DNA of 56,571 nt from JBOFEH01 sp051650265 (lineage in GTDB: Bacteria; Bacillota; Clostridia; Lachnospirales; Cellulosilyticaceae). Positions 32,276 to 41,678 of this stretch are shown one piece after another. Every line of letters begins with the position of its first letter. Positions within the stretch are counted from its first letter, which is position 1. A program made the position numbers and the translations under genes. Under the pieces are notes generated by a model. The model was not told where the DNA came from and ran no database searches. It saw nothing but the letters and a program-made list of their open reading frames with translations. The DNA lies in the NCBI GenBank assembly GCA_051650265.1, contig JBOFIR010000175.1:1-56571 (forward strand), in the 5' to 3' direction.

Positions 32276-33643
32276 ATGAGTACGAGAGCAATTATTTTGG
32301 CAGCAGGGCAAGGAACACGGATGAAATCCAAGACTTCTAAAGTACTTCATGAAATTTTCAATAAACCATTAGTATACTATCCAATTCAAGCCGCTAGATA
32401 TGCGGGGGCAACGGAAGTGTGCCTTATTGTAGGGCACAAAGCAGAAGAAGTCAAACAAAGCATAGGAGATCAAGTGATCTATGCACTCCAATCAGAACAG
32501 CTCGGAACAGGTCATGCAGTCATGCAGGCTATGGATTTTATTGGAGATGATGGTGAGGTATTGATTTTGTATGGAGATACACCACTTATTACAGGTGAGA
32601 CATTAGAGAAGATGTTAGCATTTCATAGAAGAAAGAAAAATGCTGCAACAGTCCTTTCGGCATTGGTAGATGAACCGACAGGTTATGGTCGTATTGTGCG
32701 TGATGAGAGTAAACAATTTGTAAAAATTGTGGAGCAAAAGGATGCGACAGACGAAGAAAAAAGAATCTGTGAAATTAATGGTGGAATGTATGTATTTGAA
32801 GCGGGTCTTTTAAAGTTTGCTCTTTCAAAGATTACAAATAACAACAATCAAAAAGAATACTATCTTACAGATACAATCGAAATATTACTGCATGCTGGTT
32901 ATAATGTAGATGCCATTGCCATTACCAATGCAGATGATATCTTAGGGGTTAATTCAAGAGAACAACTTGCGCTAACAAGTAACATCATGAAAAATAGGGT
33001 GAATCAAAAACATATGGCAAATGGTGTCACACTTATTGATCCTAACAATACGTATATTGAGCCAGAAGTGGAAATTGGGCAAGATACAATTATTGAGCCG
33101 GGGTGTATGTTACAGGGCCAGACAAAAATAGGGAGCGATTGTGTGATTGGTTATCACACAAAAATTAAGTCATGCATAATCGCAGACCATGTAGAGATTG
33201 AATCAAGTGTACTCACTCAAAGTCAAGTAGAGTCTTATACACATATAGGACCATTCGCTTATATTAGACCCAATAGTCATATAGGCGCTCATGTGAAAAT
33301 AGGAGATTTCGTAGAGATTAAAAATGCTACGATTGGCAATGATACAAAAGTATCCCATCTCACTTATATCGGGGATGCTGATATAGGCAGTGGGGTAAAC
33401 TTTGGGTGTGGGACAGTTGTTGTTAACTATGATGGTAAACACAAGCATCGCACGACAGTGAAAGATAATGCCTTCATTGGTTGTAATACCAACCTTGTAT
33501 CCCCTGTTGTTGTGGAAGAGGGTGCCTATACAGCAGCTGGATCTACTATTACACAGAACGTACCAAAAGAGGCACTTGGTATTGCGAGGGCAAGACAGGA
33601 AAATAAGGAAGACTGGGTATCTAAAAGACACAATAGACAGTAA
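32276..33643 (+). CDS. glmU: Bifunctional GlmU
   Basis: Acetylates glucosamine-1-phosphate and uridylylates it to UDP-GlcNAc. The 455 residues have the uridyltransferase loop AIILAAGQGTRMKSKTSKVL, YGDTPLI and EINGGMYVF in the N-terminal half. From about residue 250 there is a left-handed beta helix of hexapeptide repeats with the acetyltransferase segment FAYIRPNSHIGAHVKIGDFV, GKHKHRTTVKDNAFIGCNTN and GSTITQNVP. Length is standard. RBS AAAGGAAG lies before the ATG. UDP-GlcNAc made here feeds MurC, also in this window. Confidence 0.97.
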   Translation: MSTRAIILAAGQGTRMKSKTSKVLHEIFNKPLVYYPIQAARYAGATEVCLIVGHKAEEVKQSIGDQVIYALQSEQLGTGHAVMQAMDFIGDDGEVLILYGDTPLITGETLEKMLAFHRRKKNAATVLSALVDEPTGYGRIVRDESKQFVKIVEQKDATDEEKRICEINGGMYVFEAGLLKFALSKITNNNNQKEYYLTDTIEILLHAGYNVDAIAITNADDILGVNSREQLALTSNIMKNRVNQKHMANGVTLIDPNNTYIEPEVEIGQDTIIEPGCMLQGQTKIGSDCVIGYHTKIKSCIIADHVEIESSVLTQSQVESYTHIGPFAYIRPNSHIGAHVKIGDFVEIKNATIGNDTKVSHLTYIGDADIGSGVNFGCGTVVVNYDGKHKHRTTVKDNAFIGCNTNLVSPVVVEEGAYTAAGSTITQNVPKEALGIARARQENKEDWVSKRHNRQ

Positions 33644-33691
33644 TGAAAAACAGACATAATTAGCTAAAAGTATACAAAATACCTTATTGAA

Positions 33692-33720
33692 TTGGCATTT
33701 TACTGATAATGTGATATAAT
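33692..33720 (+). promoter_or_regulatory. prs promoter
   Basis: TTGGCA (33692-33697), 17 bp, TATAAT (33715-33720), 48 bp before the ATG. Confidence 0.75.
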
Positions 33721-33767
33721 GTTGACGGATTTTACGGACGCAATTATTTTAAGGAGGACTTACTCAA

Positions 33768-34724
33768 ATGATTAGAAATTACACTGATATTAAAGTATTC
33801 ACTGCTAGTGCACATCCAGAATTAGCCACTGAGATCGCAAAGGTTTTAGGGGTACCATTAGGTAAATCAGAAGTACTTAGATTTAGCGATGGTGAAGTTT
33901 CTGTTAAAATAGATGAAAAGGTACGTGGTACAGACGTATACATCATCCAACCAACATCAACACCAGCCAACGAGCACCTTATGGAATTACTTATTATGAT
34001 CGACGCGATGAAGAGAGCTTCTGCAGGACGTATTACAGCAGTAATCCCTTACTATGGTTATGCAAGACAAGACAGAAAAACAAGAGCTAGAGATCCAATC
34101 AGCTCAAAATTAGTAGCGGATCTTCTTCAAACAGCTGGAGCAGATCGTGTACTAACTATGGATTTACACTGTGCTCAAATTCAAGGATTCTTTAATATCC
34201 CATTAGATCATTTAGTAGGTATGCCATTACTTACAAAATACTACATGGAAAAATTCGGTGAGAACACTGAAGACGTTGTAGCAGTATCACCAGACTTAGG
34301 AAGTGTAGGACGTGTAAGATCATTTGCAACGAAATTAGATATACCTCTTGCAATTATCGATAAGAGAAGACCAAAAGCAAACGTATCTGAGATCATGAAC
34401 ATCATCGGTGATGTAAATGGTAAACGTGTTATCTTAATTGATGACATGATTGATACAGCTGGTACAATCTGTAACGCTGCAAATGCCCTTAAAGAAAGAG
34501 GTGCAACAGCAGTTTATGCTTGCTGTACACACGGTGTATTATCAGGTCCAGCAATGGAAAGAATAGAAGCATCTGCTATTGAAGAATTAGTAGTGCTTAA
34601 TACAATTGCTATTCCAGAAAACAAAAAAATTGCTAAAGTAAAAGAAATCTCAGTAGCACACATTTTTGGAGATGCAATTCGTCGTATTCACGAAGACTTA
34701 TCAGTGTCTAAGTTATTTGACTAA
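33768..34724 (+). CDS. prs: Ribose-phosphate pyrophosphokinase
   Basis: Makes PRPP from ribose-5-phosphate and ATP, supplying purine, pyrimidine and NAD synthesis and the PurR effector. The 318 residues contain the flexible loop region YGYARQDRKTRARDPISSKL, the divalent-metal site VLTMDLHCAQIQGFF and the PRPP-binding loop VILIDDMIDTAGTICN. Allosteric residues appear conserved. It follows glmU, with its own strong promoter and terminator. Confidence 0.97.
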   Translation: MIRNYTDIKVFTASAHPELATEIAKVLGVPLGKSEVLRFSDGEVSVKIDEKVRGTDVYIIQPTSTPANEHLMELLIMIDAMKRASAGRITAVIPYYGYARQDRKTRARDPISSKLVADLLQTAGADRVLTMDLHCAQIQGFFNIPLDHLVGMPLLTKYYMEKFGENTEDVVAVSPDLGSVGRVRSFATKLDIPLAIIDKRRPKANVSEIMNIIGDVNGKRVILIDDMIDTAGTICNAANALKERGATAVYACCTHGVLSGPAMERIEASAIEELVVLNTIAIPENKKIAKVKEISVAHIFGDAIRRIHEDLSVSKLFD

Positions 34725-34735
34725 TTTTGAGGTAG

Positions 34736-34769
34736 AAGGTTGGCTTTTTCGTAAAGCCAGCCTTTTTTA
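34736..34769 (+). terminator. prs terminator
   Basis: AAGGTTGGCTTT / AAAGCCAGCCTT stem (one G-T pair) followed by T6. It lies between prs and pth, only 28 bp before the pth start. Confidence 0.88.
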
Positions 34770-34796
34770 ATAGAAAAAAGCACTTAGGAGGAAATT

Positions 34797-35369
34797 ATGA
34801 AATTAATTGTAGGATTAGGAAATCCGGGTATGCAATATGCTTTAACAAGACATAATATTGGTTTTGAAGTCATTGATGCAATAGCGGATCTTAGAAATAT
34901 TAGTGTTAATAAAAGTAAGTTCAAAGCACTTATTGGAGAAGGTAAGATTGGTACAGAGCGCGTTGTGCTGATGAAACCACAAACTTATATGAATTTAAGC
35001 GGTGAAGCAGTAAGTGCTTGCGCAAGTTGGTATAAAATTGACCTAGAAGATATAATTATAATATATGATGATGTTTCTCTTGAAGTTGGACAAATTCGTA
35101 TCAGAGGGACAGGGAGTGCAGGTGGGCACAATGGGATCAAGAGTCTCATTGCACATCTTGGAACTGAAAAATTCCCACGCATCAAGGTGGGTGTTGGTGA
35201 AAAACCACAGGGTTGGGATCTTGCAGACCATGTATTAGGAAGATTTTCAGATGAAGAATTAAAAGTATTAGGACCACGACTAAAGGATATTGATAAGGCA
35301 GTCGAAACAATTGTTAAAAGGGATTTAAATACAGCTATGAATAGCTATAACTCTAAGATAAGACGGTGA
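34797..35369 (+). CDS. pth: Peptidyl-tRNA hydrolase
   Basis: Frees tRNA from dropped-off peptidyl-tRNA. The 190 residues start MKLIVGLGNPGMQYALTRHN, with the catalytic His in TRHNIGF and the conserved KPQTYMNLSGEAV and GTGSAGGHNGIKSLIAHLG. Length is normal. RBS AGGAGG lies before the ATG. It is 4 bp upstream of mfd, so the two are probably co-transcribed, as spoVC and mfd neighbour each other in B. subtilis. I see no fin/yabK gene between them. Confidence 0.97.
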   Translation: MKLIVGLGNPGMQYALTRHNIGFEVIDAIADLRNISVNKSKFKALIGEGKIGTERVVLMKPQTYMNLSGEAVSACASWYKIDLEDIIIIYDDVSLEVGQIRIRGTGSAGGHNGIKSLIAHLGTEKFPRIKVGVGEKPQGWDLADHVLGRFSDEELKVLGPRLKDIDKAVETIVKRDLNTAMNSYNSKIRR

Positions 35370-35373
35370 TGAA

Positions 35374-38300
35374 ATGAAACAGGAGCCCAAAGGTATATTA
35401 GAACCACTAAAGGCGATTGAGGGATTTGAAGCGTTTGTAGAGGCAATGCGTAAAAATGCAAATGGAAAAGTCGTAGGTGCGGTGGAAGCAAGTAAGGGTC
35501 ACCTCATTTACGGCTTCTCTTACTATGCCAATAAAAAGCCACTAGTGGTTGCTCATGACGAAGTAAGTGCCAAAAAGATTTATGAAGATTTGCAGTATCT
35601 CTATGGGGAAAGTGAAGTTTATCTTTATCCCGCAAGAGATATTCTCTTTTATAATGCAGATGTACACAGTATGGATATTACAGCGGAGCGCATGAAGATT
35701 ATAGAGAAGCTTGTAAAAGGCGAGGCGAAAGCTGTGGTTGTGACTATAGAGTCATTACTTAATCCGTTATCACCAAAAGAAACATGGATCGCTTATACGA
35801 AGTACTTAGAAGAAGGACAGCAAATTCAGATTGATGAATTGATTAAGTATTTGATAGATGTAGGCTATGAGCGTGTAGCTAAAGTAGAAGGTGTAGGACA
35901 ATTTGCAATAAGAGGTGGGATTATTGATATTTTCACACCAACAGCAATGATGCCACATCGTATCGAACTCTTTGATGATGAAATCGATTCTATTCGTATG
36001 TTCAATATTGGATCACAGCGCTCGATCGAAAAAACTTATAGTTTGACGATTAATCCTAACCAAGAAATTATCTTCCCAATTACGCTTATGCAAAGAGCGA
36101 TGTCTGTAATCAAAGATGAGCTCAAGAGTGTAGTCACTAAACTTAGAGCAGAAGGTAAAAAAGAGAGTGCGAGAAATATCGAAGAGCAGGTCAAAGAAGA
36201 TTTAGCGCAGATTGAAGAAGGTACATCAGGAGTAGGTCTTGAAACCTATTTGCCTTATACCAACCTCAAGACAGTGACGTTACTAGACTATTTAGGTAAA
36301 GACTATTGTTTGTATATTGATGAACCAACCAAGACCAAAGATCGTTGTGAAAGGATCTATTGGGAGTATGAAGAGAGTATGAAAGATCGTCTGGAGTATG
36401 GTCATATTTTGCCAAGACAGATTGACTTCATTTTTGGCTATGAGACGGTTATGGAAAGTGCAGATCACCTTACCAATGTTTATCTCCAGGCGTTTGAGTC
36501 GGATTTGGGAGAGAGAGAACCACTAGCAAGGCTTGAACTTAGAGTTTATGAGAATAATACCTTCTACAAAAGCTTAGATCTACTTGAGAAGGATCTTAAT
36601 AAGTTTAAGAAAGAGAAGAAGAGGATTATTCTTCTTTCAGGGATTAAGTCTAAGGGACAGCGCATTATAGAGGAACTTGAAGAGAGAGGGATTCAAAGCT
36701 TCTATAGTGAAAATCTAGAAGTGATACCAAATGAAGGGCAAATCATTGTTAGCAAAGGATCTTTGGGTAAAGGATTCCTTTATGAAGATATAGGATTTTG
36801 TATTATTTCGGACAAGGATCTCTTTGGTAAGGAAAAAAAGAAGCCAAAGGCTAAGAAAAAGTATCAAGGAAGTAAGATAGAGAGTTTTCTTGAGTTAGTG
36901 CCAGGGGATTATGTGGTTCATGAGAATCACGGAATTGGGGTATTTAAAGGTGTGGAGCAAATCATAATTGAAGGAATCAGTAGAGATAATCTCAAAATTG
37001 AATACTCTGATGGTTCTATGCTGTATGTGAATATCAATCAAATGGATATGGTACAAAAGTATGTAGGTGCAGAAGGCAAACCGCCAAAACTGAGTAAGCT
37101 TGGGACACAAGAATGGAAAAAATCTAAGGCTAAGGTAAAGAGTGCGGTGAAAGACATAGCCAAAGATTTGATTAAGCTGTATAGCAAGAGGCAGCATACA
37201 CGAGGCTTTAGCTATGAGGAAGATAATATCTGGCAGATGGAATTTGAACAGATGTTTCCTTATGAAGAGACAGGTGATCAGATTGAAGCCATTGAAGAAG
37301 TGAAAAAGGACATGGAAAGTGAAAAAATCATGGACCGTCTGGTATGCGGAGATGTAGGGTATGGAAAAACAGAAGTTGCAATTCGTGCAGCCTTTAAATC
37401 GGTGCAAAATAGCAAACAGGTTGCATATCTTGTACCAACGACTATTCTTGCCCAACAGCACTATGAGCGCTTTAAGGAACGTATGACAGACTACCCGATC
37501 TCTGTGGGTGTATTATCCCGTTTTAGAACACCAAAACAAGTGAAGGAGACATTAGAGGGGATAGAAAAAGGGACTGTTGACATCGTAATAGGAACACATA
37601 GACTTCTTTCAAAAGATGTACGGTTTAAGGATCTAGGGCTTGTAATTATTGATGAGGAACAACGCTTTGGAGTAACACATAAAGAAAAGCTTAAAGAAAT
37701 GCGAACAGAGGTAGATGTACTGACTTTAACAGCAACACCAATACCTCGTACACTGCATATGAGCCTTATTGGTGTAAGAGATATGAGCGTACTAGAAGAA
37801 GCACCACTTGAAAGACGCCCTGTTCAGACGTATGTCATTGAATACAGCGAGGATTTCATCAAAGATGCTATTCATAGAGAACTGACACGTGATGGGCAAG
37901 TCTACTTCCTTCATAATCAAGTCAAAAATATAGAGGAGGTAGCACTTAAGATACAGAAAATGGTGCCTGAAGCACGCGTTGGTTTTGCTCATGGACAAAT
38001 GAGCGAGAGAGAACTTGAGAAGATTATGCTTTCTTTTATTGAAAAAGAAATCAATGTACTAGTGTGTACAACGATTGTTGAGACAGGCCTAGATATAGCA
38101 AATGCGAATACAATGATTATCAATGATGCAGACCGTATGGGTCTTAGCCAGTTGTATCAGCTTAGAGGGCGTGTAGGGCGTTCAAACAAGATTGCATATG
38201 CTTATCTGATGTATCAAAAAAATAAAGTCCTTAAAGAAATTGCAGAAAAGAGACTTCAAGCGATCAAGCAGTTCACACAACTTGGAGCAGGATTTAAGAT

Positions 38301-38937
38301 TGCTATGCGTGACCTTGAGATTAGAGGGGCAGGTAATCTACTGGGGGCACAGCAGCATGGACATATGGAAGCTATAGGGTACGATCTCTATTGCAAGATG
38401 CTCCAACAAGCTGTAAGTCTTGAAAAAGGGGAAGAGGTTAAAGAAAGTTTTGAAACGAGTATTGAAATGAAGATTAATGCTTATATTCCAGGACAGTATA
38501 TTGTGGATGAGGTTCAAAAACTTGATATCTACAAGCGTATTGCTTCAATTGTAGATGAGAAGGATTACTACGATGTACAAGAAGAGGTAGAGGATCGGTA
38601 TGGAGAGATGCCTATAAGTGTACAAAACCTATTGGATGTTGCACTTATTAAAGCAGAGGCAAATCATCTTGATATGATATCAGTAGCAGAGGCAAATCAT
38701 CTTGATATGATATCAGTAGCAGAGGCAAACAAGCAATTGATACTCACATTTAGACCTGATGCAGAGCTTAATCCAGAGGCGTTACCAGCCGTTATTGAAA
38801 AATATGGTAGAAAAATGAAGTTTGTTTCAGGAAAAAATATTCAGCTACGCGTTGATGTAAGTGAAGTGGCAAAAAAGGAACTCATTAGTTATATTAAGAA
38901 TATATTACAAGACCTTAAAAAATTGAAGAATAGCTGA
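35374..38937 (+). CDS. mfd: Transcription-repair coupling factor
   Basis: Removes RNA polymerase stalled at DNA lesions and recruits UvrA. The 1187-residue protein has UvrB-like N-terminal domains (FSYYANKKPLVVAHDE, then GGIIDIFTP), an RNA-polymerase-interaction domain (about 500-570, PGDYVVHENHGIGVFKG) and RecG-like helicase motors with Walker A VCGDVGYGKTEVAIRAA, IIDEEQRFG in place of DEAD, TATPIPRTLHMSL and QLRGRVGRS. The C-terminal TRCF domain carries a perfect 33-bp tandem duplication adding 11 residues (see repeat). The frame stays open. Confidence 0.97.
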   Translation: MKQEPKGILEPLKAIEGFEAFVEAMRKNANGKVVGAVEASKGHLIYGFSYYANKKPLVVAHDEVSAKKIYEDLQYLYGESEVYLYPARDILFYNADVHSMDITAERMKIIEKLVKGEAKAVVVTIESLLNPLSPKETWIAYTKYLEEGQQIQIDELIKYLIDVGYERVAKVEGVGQFAIRGGIIDIFTPTAMMPHRIELFDDEIDSIRMFNIGSQRSIEKTYSLTINPNQEIIFPITLMQRAMSVIKDELKSVVTKLRAEGKKESARNIEEQVKEDLAQIEEGTSGVGLETYLPYTNLKTVTLLDYLGKDYCLYIDEPTKTKDRCERIYWEYEESMKDRLEYGHILPRQIDFIFGYETVMESADHLTNVYLQAFESDLGEREPLARLELRVYENNTFYKSLDLLEKDLNKFKKEKKRIILLSGIKSKGQRIIEELEERGIQSFYSENLEVIPNEGQIIVSKGSLGKGFLYEDIGFCIISDKDLFGKEKKKPKAKKKYQGSKIESFLELVPGDYVVHENHGIGVFKGVEQIIIEGISRDNLKIEYSDGSMLYVNINQMDMVQKYVGAEGKPPKLSKLGTQEWKKSKAKVKSAVKDIAKDLIKLYSKRQHTRGFSYEEDNIWQMEFEQMFPYEETGDQIEAIEEVKKDMESEKIMDRLVCGDVGYGKTEVAIRAAFKSVQNSKQVAYLVPTTILAQQHYERFKERMTDYPISVGVLSRFRTPKQVKETLEGIEKGTVDIVIGTHRLLSKDVRFKDLGLVIIDEEQRFGVTHKEKLKEMRTEVDVLTLTATPIPRTLHMSLIGVRDMSVLEEAPLERRPVQTYVIEYSEDFIKDAIHRELTRDGQVYFLHNQVKNIEEVALKIQKMVPEARVGFAHGQMSERELEKIMLSFIEKEINVLVCTTIVETGLDIANANTMIINDADRMGLSQLYQLRGRVGRSNKIAYAYLMYQKNKVLKEIAEKRLQAIKQFTQLGAGFKIAMRDLEIRGAGNLLGAQQHGHMEAIGYDLYCKMLQQAVSLEKGEEVKESFETSIEMKINAYIPGQYIVDEVQKLDIYKRIASIVDEKDYYDVQEEVEDRYGEMPISVQNLLDVALIKAEANHLDMISVAEANHLDMISVAEANKQLILTFRPDAELNPEALPAVIEKYGRKMKFVSGKNIQLRVDVSEVAKKELISYIKNILQDLKKLKNS
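38653..38729 (+). repeat. Perfect 33-bp tandem duplication inside mfd
   Basis: Unit 1 (38653-38685) and unit 2 (38686-38718) are identical, followed by 11 bases of a third. They encode AEANHLDMISV twice, then AEANKQ. The length is a multiple of three, so the reading frame is kept. It lies in the C-terminal D7/TRCF region that autoinhibits UvrA binding. Identity at every base suggests recent replication slippage or an assembly artefact. Confidence 0.95.
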
Positions 38938-38951
38938 TTTTAGATTATAAT
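38923..38951 (+). promoter_or_regulatory. prsA promoter inside the mfd end
   Basis: TTGAAG (38923-38928), 17 bp, TATAAT (38946-38951), 75 bp before the GTG start. Confidence 0.65.
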
Positions 38952-39025
38952 AAGGGCAATAAGGAATCCGATTAATATTATTACCGATGAAAATAGACTA
39001 ATGCCACATTTAAGGAGAGATCGTA

Positions 39026-40048
39026 GTGAAAAGGATTAAAAAATTGATGCTAGCCCTAGTGGCTGGAGTCATGATGATCAGCTCACTCACTGCTTGCGGG
39101 TCTTCTCAAGGTAAAACTGTAGCTGTTATAGATGGGGAAAAAATTCCTGACTCTTTATATAGAACGTATTTATGGACAACACAGCAGTTTTATGAACAAC
39201 TATCAGGACCAACAGTATGGGATATGGAGCTAGAAGGTAAAAAAACAGAAGATATTGCAAAAGAACGTGCTTTAGAATCTACTGTCTTGTCTGTTGTAAC
39301 TGCGCAAAAGGCAAAAGAATTAGGGATTAAGCTAACGCCTGAACAAAAGAAAGCAGCAAAAGATAATGCAGAACATTTTGTGAAAACGAATCCAGAAGTG
39401 ATTTCGAATCAAGGATTCGGTAAAAAAGACATTGAAACATTCTTATTAGCAACAGATCTTTCAACTTCAGTGCAACAAAAGCTCAGTGAAAAATATATGC
39501 CAAGTGAAGAAGAGATTATCACGCATATTGAACAGAATAAAAGAATCTATGAAGAAGTAACTGTAGAACATGTTTTGCTAAGTACAGTGGATGAAAATAT
39601 GAGACCACTGCCAAGTGCAGAAATTGTAGAAAAAGAAAAGCTAGCCAAAGATATTTTGGAGAAAGCACAGGCAGGGGCCGATATGAAGGCTCTTGCAACA
39701 GCGTATTCAGAAGATCCAAATGTCAAAAATAATGATGGTGTAGAGACTTTAAGGCGTGATCAAGTGACACCGGAGTTTGAAAAAGCGGCATTTGATGGTG
39801 AAGTGGGAGAAGTGATTCCGGAGGTTGTTGAAAGTGCTAGAGGCTATCATATTATTAAAGTGATGAGTCATAAGCTAGATAAAGATAAGATGAGACAAGA
39901 CTATATTGATTATGAAAAGGCTAAATTTGCTAATAGTGAGTTTGAAGAACTTATCAAAAATGCTAAGGTTGAAAAAACAGACTATTACAATGAGGTTAAA
40001 ATCATAAAAACAGTTTCTGAGGATCAAGTACAACAAAATAAAAAATAA
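39026..40048 (+). CDS. prsA: PrsA-like lipoprotein foldase (parvulin PPIase)
   Basis: A 340-residue exported lipoprotein. The signal peptide ends in the lipobox L21-T-A-C24. A SurA/PrsA-type helical N-domain (about 35-165) is followed by a parvulin domain at about 175-265 (VTVEHVLLSTVDENMRPL, then DQVTPEFEKAAFDGEVGEV and YHIIKVMSH) and a basic tail. It helps secreted proteins fold outside the membrane. The start is GTG behind AAGGAGAG. It sits between mfd and spoVT, where many clostridia have such a gene. Confidence 0.9.
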   Translation: MKRIKKLMLALVAGVMMISSLTACGSSQGKTVAVIDGEKIPDSLYRTYLWTTQQFYEQLSGPTVWDMELEGKKTEDIAKERALESTVLSVVTAQKAKELGIKLTPEQKKAAKDNAEHFVKTNPEVISNQGFGKKDIETFLLATDLSTSVQQKLSEKYMPSEEEIITHIEQNKRIYEEVTVEHVLLSTVDENMRPLPSAEIVEKEKLAKDILEKAQAGADMKALATAYSEDPNVKNNDGVETLRRDQVTPEFEKAAFDGEVGEVIPEVVESARGYHIIKVMSHKLDKDKMRQDYIDYEKAKFANSEFEELIKNAKVEKTDYYNEVKIIKTVSEDQVQQNKK

Positions 40049-40050
40049 TA

Positions 40051-40091
40051 AAAAAGCACCTTTATCTTTAAAAAGATAGAGGTGCTTTTTT
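40051..40091 (+). terminator. prsA terminator
   Basis: GCACCTTTATCTTT / AAAGATAGAGGTGC stem (one U-G pair) flanked by A and T runs. Confidence 0.92.
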
Positions 40092-40141
40092 GAACTTCTA
40101 GGAATCTCCGGCAGAATATGAATATTATAGCAAAAAAAGTA

Positions 40142-40169
40142 GCATAATATATCTAAATCGTTCATGTTA
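40142..40169 (+). promoter_or_regulatory. Candidate sigma-G promoter of spoVT
   Basis: GCATA (40142-40146), 16 bp, CATGTTA (40163-40169) fits the sigma-G pattern (GNATR and CATNNTA). spoVT is a sigma-G gene in B. subtilis. No sigma-A promoter is evident between the prsA terminator and this gene. Confidence 0.4.
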
Positions 40170-40214
40170 AAATGTTTAGCTTATGATACATCAGACATTA
40201 AGGAGGTTGTTTAC

Positions 40215-40766
40215 TTGAAAGCAACAGGCATCGTTAGGCGAATTGATGATTTAGGTCGTGTCGTAATTCCAAAGGAAATTCGTAGAACACTCAGAATCAG
40301 AGAAGGGGACCCTTTAGAAATTTTTACTGATCATGATGGACAGGTTATTCTCAAGAAGTATTCTCCAGTTGGAGAATTAAGTGCCTTTGCCAAAGAATAT
40401 GCTGAAGCTTTAGCGCAAGCAACAGGGCATATTACTTGTATTTCTGACAAGGATCAGATTATTGCAGTATCAGGAGGCTCTAAGAAGGAGTTTCTAGATA
40501 AGAGTATTAGCAGTCATTTGGAAAGAGCTATTGAGGGACGTAGCATTATCAATGCAACCAAGCAAGACTCTAAATTTGTACCTATTTTATCAGAGGGTAG
40601 TGTAGAGAGCTATCACTCTGAAATTATTTCTCCAATCATATGTGAGGGGGATGCTATTGGTGCAGTCATTTTCTTATCCACAAATAAGAGTACTGTTATG
40701 GGAGAAGTTGAGGAAAAACTTGCGCAGTCAGCATCAGGATTTTTGGGACGTCAAATGGAGCAATAA
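40215..40766 (+). CDS. spoVT: Stage V sporulation protein T
   Basis: An AbrB-type regulator of forespore genes. The 183-residue protein starts at TTG (MKATGIVRRIDDLGRVVIPK), 8 nt after AGGAGG, rather than at the in-frame ATG 51 bp upstream. The swapped-hairpin DNA-binding domain fills residues 1-50 and a GAF-like domain follows (about 55-180). Length matches B. subtilis SpoVT (178). It confirms that the host can make endospores or descends from one that did. Confidence 0.96.
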   Translation: MKATGIVRRIDDLGRVVIPKEIRRTLRIREGDPLEIFTDHDGQVILKKYSPVGELSAFAKEYAEALAQATGHITCISDKDQIIAVSGGSKKEFLDKSISSHLERAIEGRSIINATKQDSKFVPILSEGSVESYHSEIISPIICEGDAIGAVIFLSTNKSTVMGEVEEKLAQSASGFLGRQMEQ

Positions 40767-40831
40767 ACATGTGCCAGTAGCTTGTGTCAGGTTACTGGCA
40801 TATAGTACAATGGGCCTAAGAGGTGAGATGA

Positions 40832-41626
40832 GTGGCAAATGAAATGTATACATATAATGATTTAGTCAAGATTATAGCAAAGTTGCGAAGTGAAGATGGG
40901 TGCCCTTGGGATAGAGAGCAGACACATGAGAGTCTGAGGTCCTCTGTATTAGAAGAGACTTATGAATTGGTAGAAGCCATTAATAACAAAGATCAGGAAA
41001 ATATTAAAGAGGAACTTGGAGATTTATTGCTTCAAGTACTTATGCATGCGCAAATTGCAAAAGAAAACAATAGTTTTACCCTTGAAGAAGTAGTGGATGG
41101 GATTGCAGCTAAGTTAGTTTATCGCCATCCTCATGTGTTTGGAGAGCAAAAGGTGTCAAATACTGATGAAGTATTAGACCAGTGGGAAGTGCTCAAAAAG
41201 AAAGAGAAGAAGCACACATCTCAGAGTGAGACGATGGATCATATTGCGAAGGCGCTTCCGGCACTTGTTAGAGCGGAAAAAATTATCAAAAAAGCAGGGC
41301 AAGTAGGCTTCAAATGGGAGCAAGTAGATCCGATTTACGATAAGGTTAAAGAAGAGTTGGAAGAGGTACGAAAAGCTACAAATGACAAGGATTTTATGCA
41401 TGTTGAAGAAGAATTAGGAGATTTGTTATTTAGTGTAGTAAATTTGACATCATTTTTACAGGTAAATCCTGAATTTGCCTTGACAAAATCGATGGAAAAG
41501 TTTATAAATAGATTTAGATATATTGAAAATTCAGCGTTTGTACAGGGAAAACAACTATCCGACATGACGCTTTACGAAATGGACACGCTTTGGGAAGAAT
41601 GTAAAAAAGTTGAGTCGAACTGCTAA
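40832..41626 (+). CDS. mazG: Nucleoside triphosphate pyrophosphohydrolase MazG
   Basis: Hydrolyses noncanonical and canonical NTPs to NMP and PPi, a house-cleaning role. The 264 residues hold two MazG domains: the first with CPWDREQTHESLRSSVLEE and ELGDLLLQVLMHAQIA, the second with VKEELEEVRKAT and EELGDLLFSVVNL, so both EExxE/ExxD metal sets are present. The start is GTG at 40832 behind AGAGGTGAG. In B. subtilis the homologue is fused to a YabN methyltransferase domain; here only the MazG part exists. Confidence 0.93.
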   Translation: MANEMYTYNDLVKIIAKLRSEDGCPWDREQTHESLRSSVLEETYELVEAINNKDQENIKEELGDLLLQVLMHAQIAKENNSFTLEEVVDGIAAKLVYRHPHVFGEQKVSNTDEVLDQWEVLKKKEKKHTSQSETMDHIAKALPALVRAEKIIKKAGQVGFKWEQVDPIYDKVKEELEEVRKATNDKDFMHVEEELGDLLFSVVNLTSFLQVNPEFALTKSMEKFINRFRYIENSAFVQGKQLSDMTLYEMDTLWEECKKVESNC

Positions 41627-41678
41627 TTTTCAATACATAATATCCATGTTTACACATGAATAACAGGAGGAACGCATT

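Noticed and set aside
36895..37461. 188-codon minus-strand ORF inside mfd
   Set aside because: Antisense to the conserved RNA-polymerase-interaction and helicase region of mfd; composition is antisense-like and no start signal is seen.
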